Assembly: GCA_030158485.1 (NCBI GenBank)
Contig: JAOASS010000009.1
Span: 1 to 64,000, forward strand
Origin: Pseudobdellovibrionaceae bacterium
GTDB lineage: Bacteria > Bdellovibrionota > Bdellovibrionia > Bdellovibrionales > Bdellovibrionaceae
DNA length: 64,000 nucleotides
Direction: 5' to 3'
Of this stretch, positions 36,173-44,979 are shown in pieces. The notes below the pieces were generated by a model that made no database searches, had not been told where the DNA came from, and was given only the letters and a program-made list of their open reading frames with translations. The stretch's first letter is position 1. Each line of letters opens with the position of its first letter. The position numbers and the translations under genes were made by a program.

Positions 36173-36616
36173 ATGGCTGATTTTATAACAGGTATGAGAA
36201 TTTCGAGTTCAGGTATGGCTGCTCAAAGACAGCGACTCAACACGATTTCTTCAAATATTGCCAATATTAACACAACACAAACTCCTGAAGGTGGTCCTTA
36301 CCGAAGAAAAGACGTGATTTTCGAAGCTATGCCTGATGCTCGAAATTTCGGTGAAATATTTTCTTCAACTGATCCCAAAGGTCAAATGCAACGAGTTCAA
36401 GTGACGGATATTATTTCAGACAAAAGAGCGCCATTAATGAAGTTTGAGCCCAATCACCCAGACGCAAATCCTGATGGATTTGTGGCGTATCCAAATGTCA
36501 ACTTAATGGAAGAGATGACCAATATGATACAAGCTTCTCGCGCTTACGAGGCTAACGTCTCGGCGATGCAAGCCAGTAAGGATATGGCTTTGAGCGCTCT
36601 CGAAATAGGACGTTAG
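36173..36616 (+). CDS. flgC: Flagellar proximal rod protein FlgC
   Basis: Rod component with the signature MRISSSGMAAQRQRLNTISSNIANINTTQTPEGGPYRRKDVIFEA at the N-terminus and the C-terminal ASRAYEANVSAMQASKDMALSALEIGR-type helix. 147 residues is the usual length. GGAGT ribosome site 8 bases upstream; 11 bases after flgB. Confidence 0.95.
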   Translation: MADFITGMRISSSGMAAQRQRLNTISSNIANINTTQTPEGGPYRRKDVIFEAMPDARNFGEIFSSTDPKGQMQRVQVTDIISDKRAPLMKFEPNHPDANPDGFVAYPNVNLMEEMTNMIQASRAYEANVSAMQASKDMALSALEIGR

Positions 36617-36636
36617 AACTGTTTAATAACTGGATT

Positions 36637-36666
36637 TTGGAACTGAGAGAATTTTGACGTTATAAT
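36637..36666 (+). promoter_or_regulatory. Candidate internal sigma-70 promoter before fliE
   Basis: TTGGAA (36637-36642) and TATAAT (36661-36666) are separated by 18 bases in the 109-base flgC-fliE gap. A 13-base palindrome ATTGGAATCCAAT follows at 36681-36693 and might be an operator. The perfect -10 suggests extra transcription from fliE onward. Confidence 0.42.
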
Positions 36667-36725
36667 ATTAATAAGACCTAATTGGAATCCAATCGATTTT
36701 AATTTGTCTTGATAGAGGTGAATCC

Positions 36726-37064
36726 ATGGACGGTTTTACTATTTCGAACTCGAACAGGTTTCTTGAATCAGGAAATTTGAATCTCAATAAAGCGTCTCAA
36801 GCTGAGACAGCTCGTGTTTCATCGCCATCAGCTGTGCCAGGAGATAAAAGTTTTGCTGACACTTTGAAAAGTGCCATTAGCGAAGTCAATCAGATGCAAC
36901 AAATTTCGAATAAAAAAATACAAGAACTTTCTGTCGGAAAAACGGACAACGTCGCAGATGTGATGATTACTGCTGAAAAAGCGGACATCGCGATGCGCGT
37001 GATGGTGCAGGTCCGAAATAAAGTTATCGATGCGTACAACGAAATCATGAGAATGCAGCTGTAA
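36726..37064 (+). CDS. fliE: Flagellar hook-basal body complex protein FliE
   Basis: Links the MS ring to the rod. C-terminal hallmark: VGKTDNVADVMITAEKADIAMRVMVQVRNKVIDAYNEIMRMQL. N-terminal 30 residues are variable; KSFADTLKSAISEVNQMQ precedes. Length 112 is typical. Ribosome site GAGGTG upstream. Confidence 0.95.
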   Translation: MDGFTISNSNRFLESGNLNLNKASQAETARVSSPSAVPGDKSFADTLKSAISEVNQMQQISNKKIQELSVGKTDNVADVMITAEKADIAMRVMVQVRNKVIDAYNEIMRMQL

Positions 37065-37074
37065 GGAGTAATGA

Positions 37075-38727
37075 TTGGATAAAATTTTTGGCGGATTAAT
37101 ATTACAGTTTCGGGAATTCTTTAAGAATTTAGGGCCTACCAAAAGGCTTTCGGTTTTAACAGTTTCAGTTGTGGCACTTGCGGCAGTTGCCATGATGTTC
37201 TTTATGGTTTCAGGTAGAGATTATGCAACGCTTTTTAGTAATATTCCAACAGATCAAATCGCAAGTATCGTTGCAAAATTAAATGAAAAAAATATCCCTT
37301 ATCAATTGAAAGATGATGGTAAAACAATTTCTGTACCAAAAGATCTTTTGCATTCAACTCAAATGACCTTGATGTCCGAAATTGGTTCTCCGAAAATGGG
37401 TAATATTGGACTGGAGCTATTCGATAAACAAGATTTCGGTATTAATTCTTACGCACAGAAAATTAATCATCAAAGAGCCCTTCAAGGTGAACTCATGAGA
37501 GCGATTAATACTCTAACGGCTGTTAGACAGTCGAAAGTGATACTCGCTATTCCGGCTAAAAAAACTTTCCTTGAAGAAGGTGGCAAACCATCAGCTTCTG
37601 TTGTTGTAGAGCTTCATCAAGGGAAAGAATTAAGTCCTGATCAAGTTCGTGGTATTCGATATTTAGTCGGAAATGCAGTGGAAGGCATGGACCCAGATCG
37701 TGTCACAGTGCTCGATGAGCGTGGAAAAGTTTTAACTCGTGAAAATAATGGCTCGACAGCGGGCAGTGATGAGATCATGGATTTAAAATTAAAAATTGAA
37801 ACCGCCATGGAAGAGCGTATTGAAACTATATTGGGAAAAGTTGTCGGTAACGCAAAAGTTGTCGCTAAAGTTGATGCAACACTTCAGCATCGTGTGATTT
37901 CTTCCGTAGAAGAATCTGTCGACCCTGAAAAAACAGCGATTCGAAGTCAGCAATCAGAAGAAGAATCTTTGGACGGAGCCCGAGTCAATCCAGCTGGAAT
38001 TCCCGGTTCAAGATCAAATTTACCAGGCGCAGAAGATTCTCAACAAGTTGGCTTTAAGCAAGATGTTAAGAAAGAAATTAAAACAACCAACTTTGAAGTT
38101 CCTAAAACAATTAAAAATATTAGAGAAGCGGCAGGTAATCTAGAACGTTTAAGTGTAGCAGTTGTGGTAGATGGATTTAATCAAACAACCACAAAAGAAG
38201 ATGGGACAACTGAAACGAAATGGTTACCAAGAAGTACAGAAGAATTAACAAAATATGAAACTTTGATTAAAAGCTCCATTGGATTCAATGCTGCCCGTGG
38301 AGATAGTGTTAAAATTGAAAATATTCAGTTTCAGCCAGAAGACTTTTCAGAAGCAGAAAGATTGTTAACAAATCTTGAAAGAAGAAAATTACTTCACGCG
38401 CTCTTTAAGTGGGCTTTATTAGGTTTTTCATTAGCCCTCTTTTTCTTTATTGTAGTCAGACCTTTTATGCAGTGGATTACGGACAGTTTTCAGGACACTG
38501 TTGATGAAATGTTGCCTCGTACTATTGAAGAACTAGAAGAACTTCAATCTGTTGATAGTACTTTGCCTGGCATGAGTGCGGCCCTTCCTGTCTTACAAGA
38601 ATCCGTCGACCCTGAAAAAGCAGAGAGTGAACTGTTGAAAGATCGAATTCTGAACATTATGACAACTGATGAAGAAAAAGCCGCGAGCGCTTTTGGAATG
38701 TGGTTAGTTCGAAAGGACGGGACTTAG
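37075..38727 (+). CDS. fliF: Flagellar MS-ring protein FliF
   Basis: TTG start with AAGGAG six bases upstream. An ATG at 37071 runs into a stop after two codons and is excluded. Two transmembrane helices (about 23-45 and 440-460) flank the periplasmic ring-building domains (YATLFSNIPTDQIASIVAKLNEKNIPYQL, FGINSYAQKINHQRALQGEL). The C-terminal tail carries the FliG-binding segment (TTDEEKAASAFGMWLVRKD). Length 550 is typical. Precedes fliG by three bases. Confidence 0.95.
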   Translation: MDKIFGGLILQFREFFKNLGPTKRLSVLTVSVVALAAVAMMFFMVSGRDYATLFSNIPTDQIASIVAKLNEKNIPYQLKDDGKTISVPKDLLHSTQMTLMSEIGSPKMGNIGLELFDKQDFGINSYAQKINHQRALQGELMRAINTLTAVRQSKVILAIPAKKTFLEEGGKPSASVVVELHQGKELSPDQVRGIRYLVGNAVEGMDPDRVTVLDERGKVLTRENNGSTAGSDEIMDLKLKIETAMEERIETILGKVVGNAKVVAKVDATLQHRVISSVEESVDPEKTAIRSQQSEEESLDGARVNPAGIPGSRSNLPGAEDSQQVGFKQDVKKEIKTTNFEVPKTIKNIREAAGNLERLSVAVVVDGFNQTTTKEDGTTETKWLPRSTEELTKYETLIKSSIGFNAARGDSVKIENIQFQPEDFSEAERLLTNLERRKLLHALFKWALLGFSLALFFFIVVRPFMQWITDSFQDTVDEMLPRTIEELEELQSVDSTLPGMSAALPVLQESVDPEKAESELLKDRILNIMTTDEEKAASAFGMWLVRKDGT

Positions 38728-38730
38728 TAT

Positions 38731-39771
38731 ATGTCGATTAAAGTTTATAAACTTGAAAATATTGAATACGAAACTCTTAAAGGCTTTGATAAAGCGGGCA
38801 TTTTAATCAATTACTTGGGAAAAGATGCAGTTAAAATTCTTCTCAAAAGAATGGAAGATGGTGATATCCGAAAACTTTTGAGCGTGATGAACAAGTATCG
38901 AATTGTACCGATTCATGTGACAAAACGTGTTTTGGAAGAATATTATGAAATGATTTCTGAATCAGAAGAGTACATATTTTCTGAACAAGTTGCGAGCAAA
39001 GATATGATTGTCGATGCTCTGGGAGAAGACCGCGCCCGTGGAATTTTGGGAGGTCTGAATATTGCTTCTGGTTCTTCAAGGTCTCTTGAGTCTCTTGAAA
39101 TGGTTGATGCAAAGTCGCTCGCAACATTCTTAGTCAGTGAACATCCGCAAACTGTTGCCGTCATTCTTTCTCACCTAGAGCCAGAGAAGAAAGGCGAAGT
39201 TTTAAAACGTTTGCCGGAAGCTTTACAAGCAGAAGTTGTTCTCAGAATGGCGAACTTAGAGCATGTTGATCCTGAGCTTATTATTGAAATTGATAAAGTA
39301 TTGAAGAACCAACTTTCGAATACGGCCAGCGTCGAGCAAGGTACACTGGGTGGCGTTCTGCCAGTTGCTGAAATGCTGAACGTTATGGATAAAAATACAG
39401 AAACATCTATTATGTCGCGTCTAGAAGAAAAAGATCCGTTGTTAGCTGAAGAAATTAGAAAACTGATGTTTGTATTTGATGATATTATCAAAATTGACGA
39501 TCGTGGTATTCAAGCTCTTCTTAAAGAAGTCGCAAACGATAAGCTTCTGTTGGCTCTTAAAACTGCTGGTGAAGAAATTAAACTTAAAGTTTTCAAGAAT
39601 CTTTCTCAACGTGCGGCTGAAATGCTACGTGAAGACTTGTCGAATATGGGTCCTTCTCGCTTATCAGATGTAGAGGGGGCTCAGCAAGAAATTGTGAATG
39701 CGGCTCGAAGACTGGAAGCTGAAGGTAAGATTCTAATTGCAAGAGGCGGTTCTGAAGATGCCATGGTTTAA
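38731..39771 (+). CDS. fliG: Flagellar motor switch protein FliG
   Basis: Rotor protein that binds FliF, FliM and the stator. The middle domain shows EHPQTVAVILSHLEPEKKGEVLKRLPEALQAEVVLRMANLEHVDPELI (EHPQ motif). The C-terminal torque domain shows FVFDDIIKIDDRGIQALLKEV and LSQRAAEMLREDLSNMGPSRLSDVEGAQQEIV, with charged residues conserved. 346 residues, full length. The end overlaps the start of fliH. Confidence 0.96.
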   Translation: MSIKVYKLENIEYETLKGFDKAGILINYLGKDAVKILLKRMEDGDIRKLLSVMNKYRIVPIHVTKRVLEEYYEMISESEEYIFSEQVASKDMIVDALGEDRARGILGGLNIASGSSRSLESLEMVDAKSLATFLVSEHPQTVAVILSHLEPEKKGEVLKRLPEALQAEVVLRMANLEHVDPELIIEIDKVLKNQLSNTASVEQGTLGGVLPVAEMLNVMDKNTETSIMSRLEEKDPLLAEEIRKLMFVFDDIIKIDDRGIQALLKEVANDKLLLALKTAGEEIKLKVFKNLSQRAAEMLREDLSNMGPSRLSDVEGAQQEIVNAARRLEAEGKILIARGGSEDAMV

Positions 39772-40534
39772 TAAATCAGTTCTTAAAAAATCTGAGGCTG
39801 CCGATAGCGTGCTTGAATACAATCCAACGAAATTTCAGTTGGGCACGCCGTCTCAGGCTTTAGATTACTTAGAAACTAAAAAGCGCGGTGCCGATTTTCG
39901 AATGAACGACGTGATCCGCGTTCAAACAGGCGTTGAAAAGCTAGAACAAGATAGTTACGAAGAGCGAATTGAAACACGCGCTCTTGAAAAATTAAAAACA
40001 ATTCAAGAACAATCTTATCAAGAAGGTTACAAACTGGGTTTTGATGAAGGCGAAAAACGATCTTTCGAAGAAAGTCTTAAGCTAATTCAAGACAGAGTTT
40101 CCGAGATGTCACAAATCATATCGAGTTTAAAAAATATGAAAAAAGACATGATGAGTTTTAACGAATCTCATCTGGTTCAACTTTTGTTTCATATGGCTTC
40201 TAAATTGGCACAGAATCATCTCGAATACGACCATCAACCGTTGGTTGAAGTCATTAAGCAAGCGGTAGAGTTGGCTCAAGGAGAAGAAGAGGTTTTGATT
40301 CATTTGTCCGAAAAACAAATGGCTTTTGTCGAAAATCTACAAAGTCAAAAAAAAGTCGAATTCGACTTTTTAGATAAAGTAAAGCTGATATCGAATCCTG
40401 AAATCGCTCCGGGTGGTTGTATCATTGAAACAAATTACGGAGAAGTTGATGCAAGGGTAGAACAACGAGTTGAAAAACTTTGGTCGAATTTAAAAGACAA
40501 TTTACCTAGGGTCAAAACGAAATTAGTAGGTTAG
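39758..40534 (+). CDS. fliH: Flagellar export apparatus protein FliH
   Basis: Regulator/stator of the FliI ATPase. Residues about 85-110 have the heptad-like QEGYKLGFDEGEKRSFEES, typical of FliH glycine-repeat helices, and the C-terminal part has the V-ATPase E-subunit-like fold (APGGCIIETNYGEVDARVEQRVEKLW). The Met at 39758 (MPWFNKS) is preferred over the TTG at 39737; an AGAGG lies upstream. 14-base overlap with fliG. Together with fliI and fliJ it forms the export gate ATPase module. Confidence 0.9.
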   Translation: MPWFNKSVLKKSEAADSVLEYNPTKFQLGTPSQALDYLETKKRGADFRMNDVIRVQTGVEKLEQDSYEERIETRALEKLKTIQEQSYQEGYKLGFDEGEKRSFEESLKLIQDRVSEMSQIISSLKNMKKDMMSFNESHLVQLLFHMASKLAQNHLEYDHQPLVEVIKQAVELAQGEEEVLIHLSEKQMAFVENLQSQKKVEFDFLDKVKLISNPEIAPGGCIIETNYGEVDARVEQRVEKLWSNLKDNLPRVKTKLVG

Positions 40535-40535
40535 A

Positions 40536-41864
40536 ATGAGCATCGAAGTTGATTTTAACAAATATACGAAATTAATTGATAAGCTTCATTTATCTCGAGA
40601 TAGCGGTAAAGTGATTGAAGTTAAAGGCTTACTTGTAAAAGGATATTTGCCAGGTGCTTCTCTTGGTTCACTCGTCGAAATTTTCCCGCAAGACACTGAC
40701 AAAACAACATTAGCAGAAGTTGTGGGATTTCAGGATAAACATGTTCTCATGATGCCTCTCGGTGAAATGCGGGGTGTTTCGCTTGGCTCTAAGATTATTT
40801 TATCTAAATCGATTGCAACGGTAAGGGCTTCTAATGAATTGCTGGGTCGAGTGATTGATGGTTTAGGTCATCCACTTGATAAAGGACCCGAGATCGAGTC
40901 ATTTGAAGAAAAAGCACTCTATAAAGAAGTTCGAAATCCACTCGAGCGTAGACCGATTCGGGAACCTATGGATCTGGGAATTCGTGCCATTAACGGCTTG
41001 CTCACAGTTGGCTTAGGGCAGCGGGTTTCGATCATGGCGGGTTCAGGAGTTGGAAAATCTGTTTTGTTAGGCATGATGGCCCGTAATACAAAAGCTGATG
41101 TTAATATTATTGCAATGATTGGTGAGCGTGGCCGTGAAGTAAGAGAATTCATTGAAAATGACTTAGGGGATGAAGGTTTGCAAAGATCAGTTGTAGTTTG
41201 CGTTACAAGTGATCAAAGCCCTTTGCTTCGGATGCGTGGAGCTTTTGTGGCAACAGCTTTAGCTGAACACTTTTGTGCTCAAGGGAAAAATGTTTTATTG
41301 ATGATGGATTCGGTAACACGTTTTGCAATGGCTCAGCGTGAAATTGGCTTGAGTATCGGAGAGCCGCCGTCCTCGAAAGGTTATACTCCCAGTGTTTTTT
41401 CTACTTTACCTAAGCTGCTTGAAAGAGCGGGGTCTTATGAAGGAGAAGGAAGCATTACGGGACTTTATACGACTCTAGTTGAAGCTGATGATAATAATGA
41501 TCCCATCGGGGATGCTGTTCGCTCAATCGTGGATGGGCATATTGTTTTGTCACGAGCACTCGCACACAAAGCACATTATCCAGCAATTGATATTCTACAA
41601 AGCTCAAGCCGAGTTATGAAATCTGTTGCGCCCAGCGAACAAATTAAGTGGGCCCAAACAATGAAAGAACTATTAGCTACGTATAAAGACGCGGAAGATT
41701 TAGTTAATATTGGTGCCTATAAAGCGGGTAGTAATCCAAAAATTGATAAATCTATAAAATATATTGATCAAATTAATCATTTTTTAAAACAGTCAGTGGA
41801 TGATCCAACTAACTATCAAACAACCTTGAGAATGATGCAGCAAATTCTCGTTAGTGCTTCATGA
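40536..41864 (+). CDS. fliI: Flagellum-specific ATPase FliI
   Basis: F1-beta-like ATPase that drives flagellar protein export. Walker A is MAGSGVGKSVLLGM and Walker B NVLLMMDSVTRFAMAQREI; SIGEPPSSKGYTPSVFSTLPKLLERAG and GSITGLYTTLVEADD are family hallmarks. 442 residues. Starts one base after the fliH stop and overlaps fliJ by four bases. Confidence 0.96.
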   Translation: MSIEVDFNKYTKLIDKLHLSRDSGKVIEVKGLLVKGYLPGASLGSLVEIFPQDTDKTTLAEVVGFQDKHVLMMPLGEMRGVSLGSKIILSKSIATVRASNELLGRVIDGLGHPLDKGPEIESFEEKALYKEVRNPLERRPIREPMDLGIRAINGLLTVGLGQRVSIMAGSGVGKSVLLGMMARNTKADVNIIAMIGERGREVREFIENDLGDEGLQRSVVVCVTSDQSPLLRMRGAFVATALAEHFCAQGKNVLLMMDSVTRFAMAQREIGLSIGEPPSSKGYTPSVFSTLPKLLERAGSYEGEGSITGLYTTLVEADDNNDPIGDAVRSIVDGHIVLSRALAHKAHYPAIDILQSSSRVMKSVAPSEQIKWAQTMKELLATYKDAEDLVNIGAYKAGSNPKIDKSIKYIDQINHFLKQSVDDPTNYQTTLRMMQQILVSAS

Positions 41865-42322
41865 AGTTTAAATTTAAACTCGAAAAAGTTTTAGTACATA
41901 GAAAAATTTTGGAAAATATCGCGCAAAAAGATTTTCAAGAAGCACAAGCTGAATGTAATTCTCAGATTACCATTTTAGAAAATCTTAAAAACGAAAAGAG
42001 TGAAGCTCGGATACAAGCATTTAGCCATCAAAGCCAGACGGGTGGCCAGGTCCTCGAGAGCCTGAAACAAATACATGACTTTATTCAATTGCAGGACATA
42101 CGAATAGAAAAACAGGTCAAAGTGATAGAAGAATGTGAAAAATTGGTCGAGGCCATGCGGGAAGTATTGCGACAAAAAGCAATGGATACGAAAATAATAA
42201 AGAAGCTGGAAGAAAACAAAAAACAACAGTTTTTAGAAGAAGAACGAATCAGTGAGCAAAAAGAATTAGATGATAATTCGAGTATGAGATTTGATTTGCT
42301 AAGGAAGTTAAAGAATATATGA
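41861..42322 (+). CDS. fliJ: Flagellar export chaperone FliJ
   Basis: Coiled-coil protein of 153 residues starting MKFKFKLEKVLVHRKILENIAQKDF, the typical FliJ N-terminus. It is helical and charged throughout, with no globular domain. Position directly after fliI and overlap on both sides support the call more than the sequence itself. Confidence 0.88.
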   Translation: MKFKFKLEKVLVHRKILENIAQKDFQEAQAECNSQITILENLKNEKSEARIQAFSHQSQTGGQVLESLKQIHDFIQLQDIRIEKQVKVIEECEKLVEAMREVLRQKAMDTKIIKKLEENKKQQFLEEERISEQKELDDNSSMRFDLLRKLKNI

Positions 42323-43134
42323 AGTCGGGATACGATCAGTTTTTTAAAAGTGCTCGCAAAGCGGCTGATGGCAAGCCTGCTTCTATTAAAAGTTCTAAGC
42401 CCGTTCAGCAAAAGTCTCAATCTCATCAGAAGAAAAGAAAAGTTTCAGCTAAGTTTCCTTTAATTTCATTTATTATTTCAGTGATGGGTTTTTGTATTGC
42501 TTACGCTGGTTTTGAAAACTATGAAAAAATAAGTGTTCTTTTGGGTAAAGTTGAATTTTCATTTTTTTCACCTGCCTATGCTTCTGAAGCTACAAAATCT
42601 GATGTTGTACCTGCGACTTCAGCTTCAGAGGTGTCAACTTTTACGAAGCCTGTCGTAGCAGAACCAACAGGTGAAGAATTGAATCATCTGATGAAGCTTG
42701 CAGATCGAAAAAAAGAACTTGATGCTCGTGAAGAAGAGCTCAATCGTATGGAAACTGAAATGTCTAAGCAAAAGGAAGAACTTCAAAAGCAAGTATCTGA
42801 TTTAGAAAAAATGAGAAACTCAATTTCTTCAATCTTGGAAGAGCGTGTAAAGGGTGATGATCAGAAAATTGAAACTCTTGTTCAGTTTTATTCAAATATG
42901 AAACCACCTCAAGCTGCTAAGATATTTGAAACACTTGATGAAGATTTAGGTGTTCAAATATTAGGCCGAATGAAAAAGAAAAGTGCAGCTGAAATCTTAA
43001 ATTTAATGAAAGCGGATAAAGCTCAAATGTTCACAGAAAAATTTGCAGGCTATAAACGAACAGTTGCTTCGGAAGAAGCTGGTGAAAATAATCAGCCAGT
43101 CAACGATGCGACTCAAGCACCTACTAAACCATAA
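42319..43134 (+). CDS. MotE-like flagellar protein with MgtE-N/FliG-like domain
   Basis: Basic N-terminal tail, one transmembrane helix (PLISFIISVMGFCIAYAGF, about residues 48-66), a long coiled coil (about 115-185) and a C-terminal domain of about 60 residues (VQFYSNMKPPQAAKIFETLDEDLGVQILGRMKKKSAAEIL) resembling MgtE-N/MotE domains. In other bacteria MotE acts as a periplasmic chaperone for stator protein MotC; whether this one binds a stator is unknown. Overlaps fliJ by four bases; fliK follows. Confidence 0.82.
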   Translation: MKSGYDQFFKSARKAADGKPASIKSSKPVQQKSQSHQKKRKVSAKFPLISFIISVMGFCIAYAGFENYEKISVLLGKVEFSFFSPAYASEATKSDVVPATSASEVSTFTKPVVAEPTGEELNHLMKLADRKKELDAREEELNRMETEMSKQKEELQKQVSDLEKMRNSISSILEERVKGDDQKIETLVQFYSNMKPPQAAKIFETLDEDLGVQILGRMKKKSAAEILNLMKADKAQMFTEKFAGYKRTVASEEAGENNQPVNDATQAPTKP

Positions 43135-43140
43135 GTAGGT
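43119..43140 (+). repeat. Hairpin across the motE-like stop codon
   Basis: ACCTACT (43119-43125) and AGTAGGT (43134-43140) are perfectly complementary with an 8-base loop; the stop codon ends at 43134. It sits at the junction to fliK and ends a few bases before the fliK ribosome site GGGAGG. No T-run follows. Confidence 0.5.
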
Positions 43141-43152
43141 AAGGGAGGAACT

Positions 43153-44925
43153 TTGTTATCAGGACTCGTAAAAAATACGGGTCCAACACTCAACGTACCG
43201 GTGCCGGATTCCAAGGATAGGAATTCAGAGACACAAGGGAAGAACTTTAGCGATGTGCTTGATTCTAAATCAGAACGAGCGACAAAAAAAGAAGACATCG
43301 TCAAAGGGCAACCCGACAAAGCTCAGACCCAAAATAATTCTGTTAGATCTCAAAAGACAGAAAATAAGGGAAGAGTGGAAAGTCAGGAAGACTCTGAAAA
43401 CCAAACTGAAAGTCCCCCGGATCCTAAAGTGATGGATCCGAGAACAAGTGCCACGAGAGAACAGAGAGATCGAGCGATCCGAAAATTCATGGACTCATTC
43501 GAGAGTGAATTCGGAATACCACCAGAAGAGATGGTGGAAGCGATGTCTCAACTCACAGCACAAGATCTCGACAAGCCACCCGAAAAAACGGTGGATACAC
43601 TTATTGCAAATCTTGATCTTGATTCTCAAGATGAAGCTGAAGCAAAAAAAATGTATATGGGTTTAGTCGTCGAATTGAAGCAAATTGATACTCGTGTGGC
43701 TTTACCAAGGGCTCACGATGACATGCTCAGTCAGCTCTCGGCCCAGCGTTTTCAATTGTCTGCAGATAAGAAAGAAATGATCGGTTCCCAAGTTCAAGGC
43801 TTAAGTGACAAGTTTTGGATGAGGGGTGCGCAAGCTGAAAAAACAATGACTCCAGAAGTGAATCAACTTCAAGTGCGTGAGTTCTTGAATAAAATGATCA
43901 CAGCTGAATCTGCAGGTATTGAACTTGATCAAGCTGAAGCCGTTTCACCTGAAATGATGTCATCGACTGAAAATTTATTAAAACAGTTGAAGTCAGAAAA
44001 ATTAAATGAATTCTCGAAGGAGGATTCATCAGATTTGTCTCTTGAGGGTGAAACATCATTTATGGCGGAATCGTCTGGGATGAAAGCTTTGACTCAGAAT
44101 TTGAAGTCTCAAGGATCAAACGCTGACAATCAGCAGGACCAGGAGCAAGCAAATTTAGGTCAGGAAGTACCGTTATCGAAACCAGCGATTAGTCAAGAAG
44201 CCGTTCAGGCAGAATTCAAAAGGCTTGGAATCAAGCCAATTGAACAAATGCAGACTAAGAAATTAGTTAAAGCGGATGTCGAAGCTATGCTCAGTCTAGA
44301 CGCGGGTTCGATGTCTCAAGTTAAAATTGATACATCAAATTCGATCTTACCTACCCTTAGTTTGCAACCGACTGTGGATCTATCACCAGTTCAGAAAACC
44401 GAAAATATTCAGCAGATTATGAACCAAGCTCAAATTCTTCTGAAGGATGGTGGAGGCGAAGTCAAAGTTGAAATGACTCCGGAAGGTATGGGTTCAATCC
44501 AGATGAAACTTCGGGTATTGGACGGTAAAGTTCAACTTCAGATGAACACAGAAACGAAGGAAGCTAAAAAAATGATTGAGTCTTCTATGAATGACTTAAA
44601 ACAATCATTAGCAGCTCACCAACTTTCTATGGATCTAGTGAAGGTGGATGTGGTGCACCAAGCGTCTTCATCCCAAAATACTCAAAATGATCTGCAAAAT
44701 CAGATGCAAAATTTTATGAACCATCAACAGCGTGATGGAACCAAACAATTTTGGCAGCAGTTCAATGAAAATTTTGGAAATCGACAAGCGCGCGAGGCAT
44801 TTATCGATGCTCAAAACATTAAATCGCCGGTTAAGAACCAGACCTTACCCGGATTTGATGCGACATCATCCAATAGTCGAGCTCGAACCGATGGGCGAGG
44901 CAAAAGTTTAAATCTCGTGGCATAG
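43153..44925 (+). CDS. fliK: Flagellar hook-length control protein FliK
   Basis: TTG start after GGGAGGA. The first ~400 residues are low-complexity, charged and glutamine/serine-rich, as in FliK molecular rulers. The C-terminal Flg_hook domain is clear: GGGEVKVEMTPEGMGSIQMKLRVLDGKVQLQMNTETKEAKKMIE, then LKQSLAAHQLSMDLVKVDV. 590 residues is long for FliK (about 400 is common), which may relate to hook length. flgD follows. Confidence 0.88.
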   Translation: MLSGLVKNTGPTLNVPVPDSKDRNSETQGKNFSDVLDSKSERATKKEDIVKGQPDKAQTQNNSVRSQKTENKGRVESQEDSENQTESPPDPKVMDPRTSATREQRDRAIRKFMDSFESEFGIPPEEMVEAMSQLTAQDLDKPPEKTVDTLIANLDLDSQDEAEAKKMYMGLVVELKQIDTRVALPRAHDDMLSQLSAQRFQLSADKKEMIGSQVQGLSDKFWMRGAQAEKTMTPEVNQLQVREFLNKMITAESAGIELDQAEAVSPEMMSSTENLLKQLKSEKLNEFSKEDSSDLSLEGETSFMAESSGMKALTQNLKSQGSNADNQQDQEQANLGQEVPLSKPAISQEAVQAEFKRLGIKPIEQMQTKKLVKADVEAMLSLDAGSMSQVKIDTSNSILPTLSLQPTVDLSPVQKTENIQQIMNQAQILLKDGGGEVKVEMTPEGMGSIQMKLRVLDGKVQLQMNTETKEAKKMIESSMNDLKQSLAAHQLSMDLVKVDVVHQASSSQNTQNDLQNQMQNFMNHQQRDGTKQFWQQFNENFGNRQAREAFIDAQNIKSPVKNQTLPGFDATSSNSRARTDGRGKSLNLVA

Positions 44926-44933
44926 TATAAGAA

Positions 44934-44959
44934 GGCCATTTCACAATTGTGATTTGGCC
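44934..44959 (+). repeat. Imperfect 26-base palindrome between fliK and flgD
   Basis: GGCCA ... TGGCC outer arms and TCACAATTGTGA core, with a two-base TT/TT mismatch between them. Strong hairpin or dyad; followed by CCCATTTTATC, a weak T-run, and then the flgD ribosome site GGAGG at 44971-44975. Confidence 0.55.
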
Positions 44960-44979
44960 CCATTTTATCAGGAGGATTT

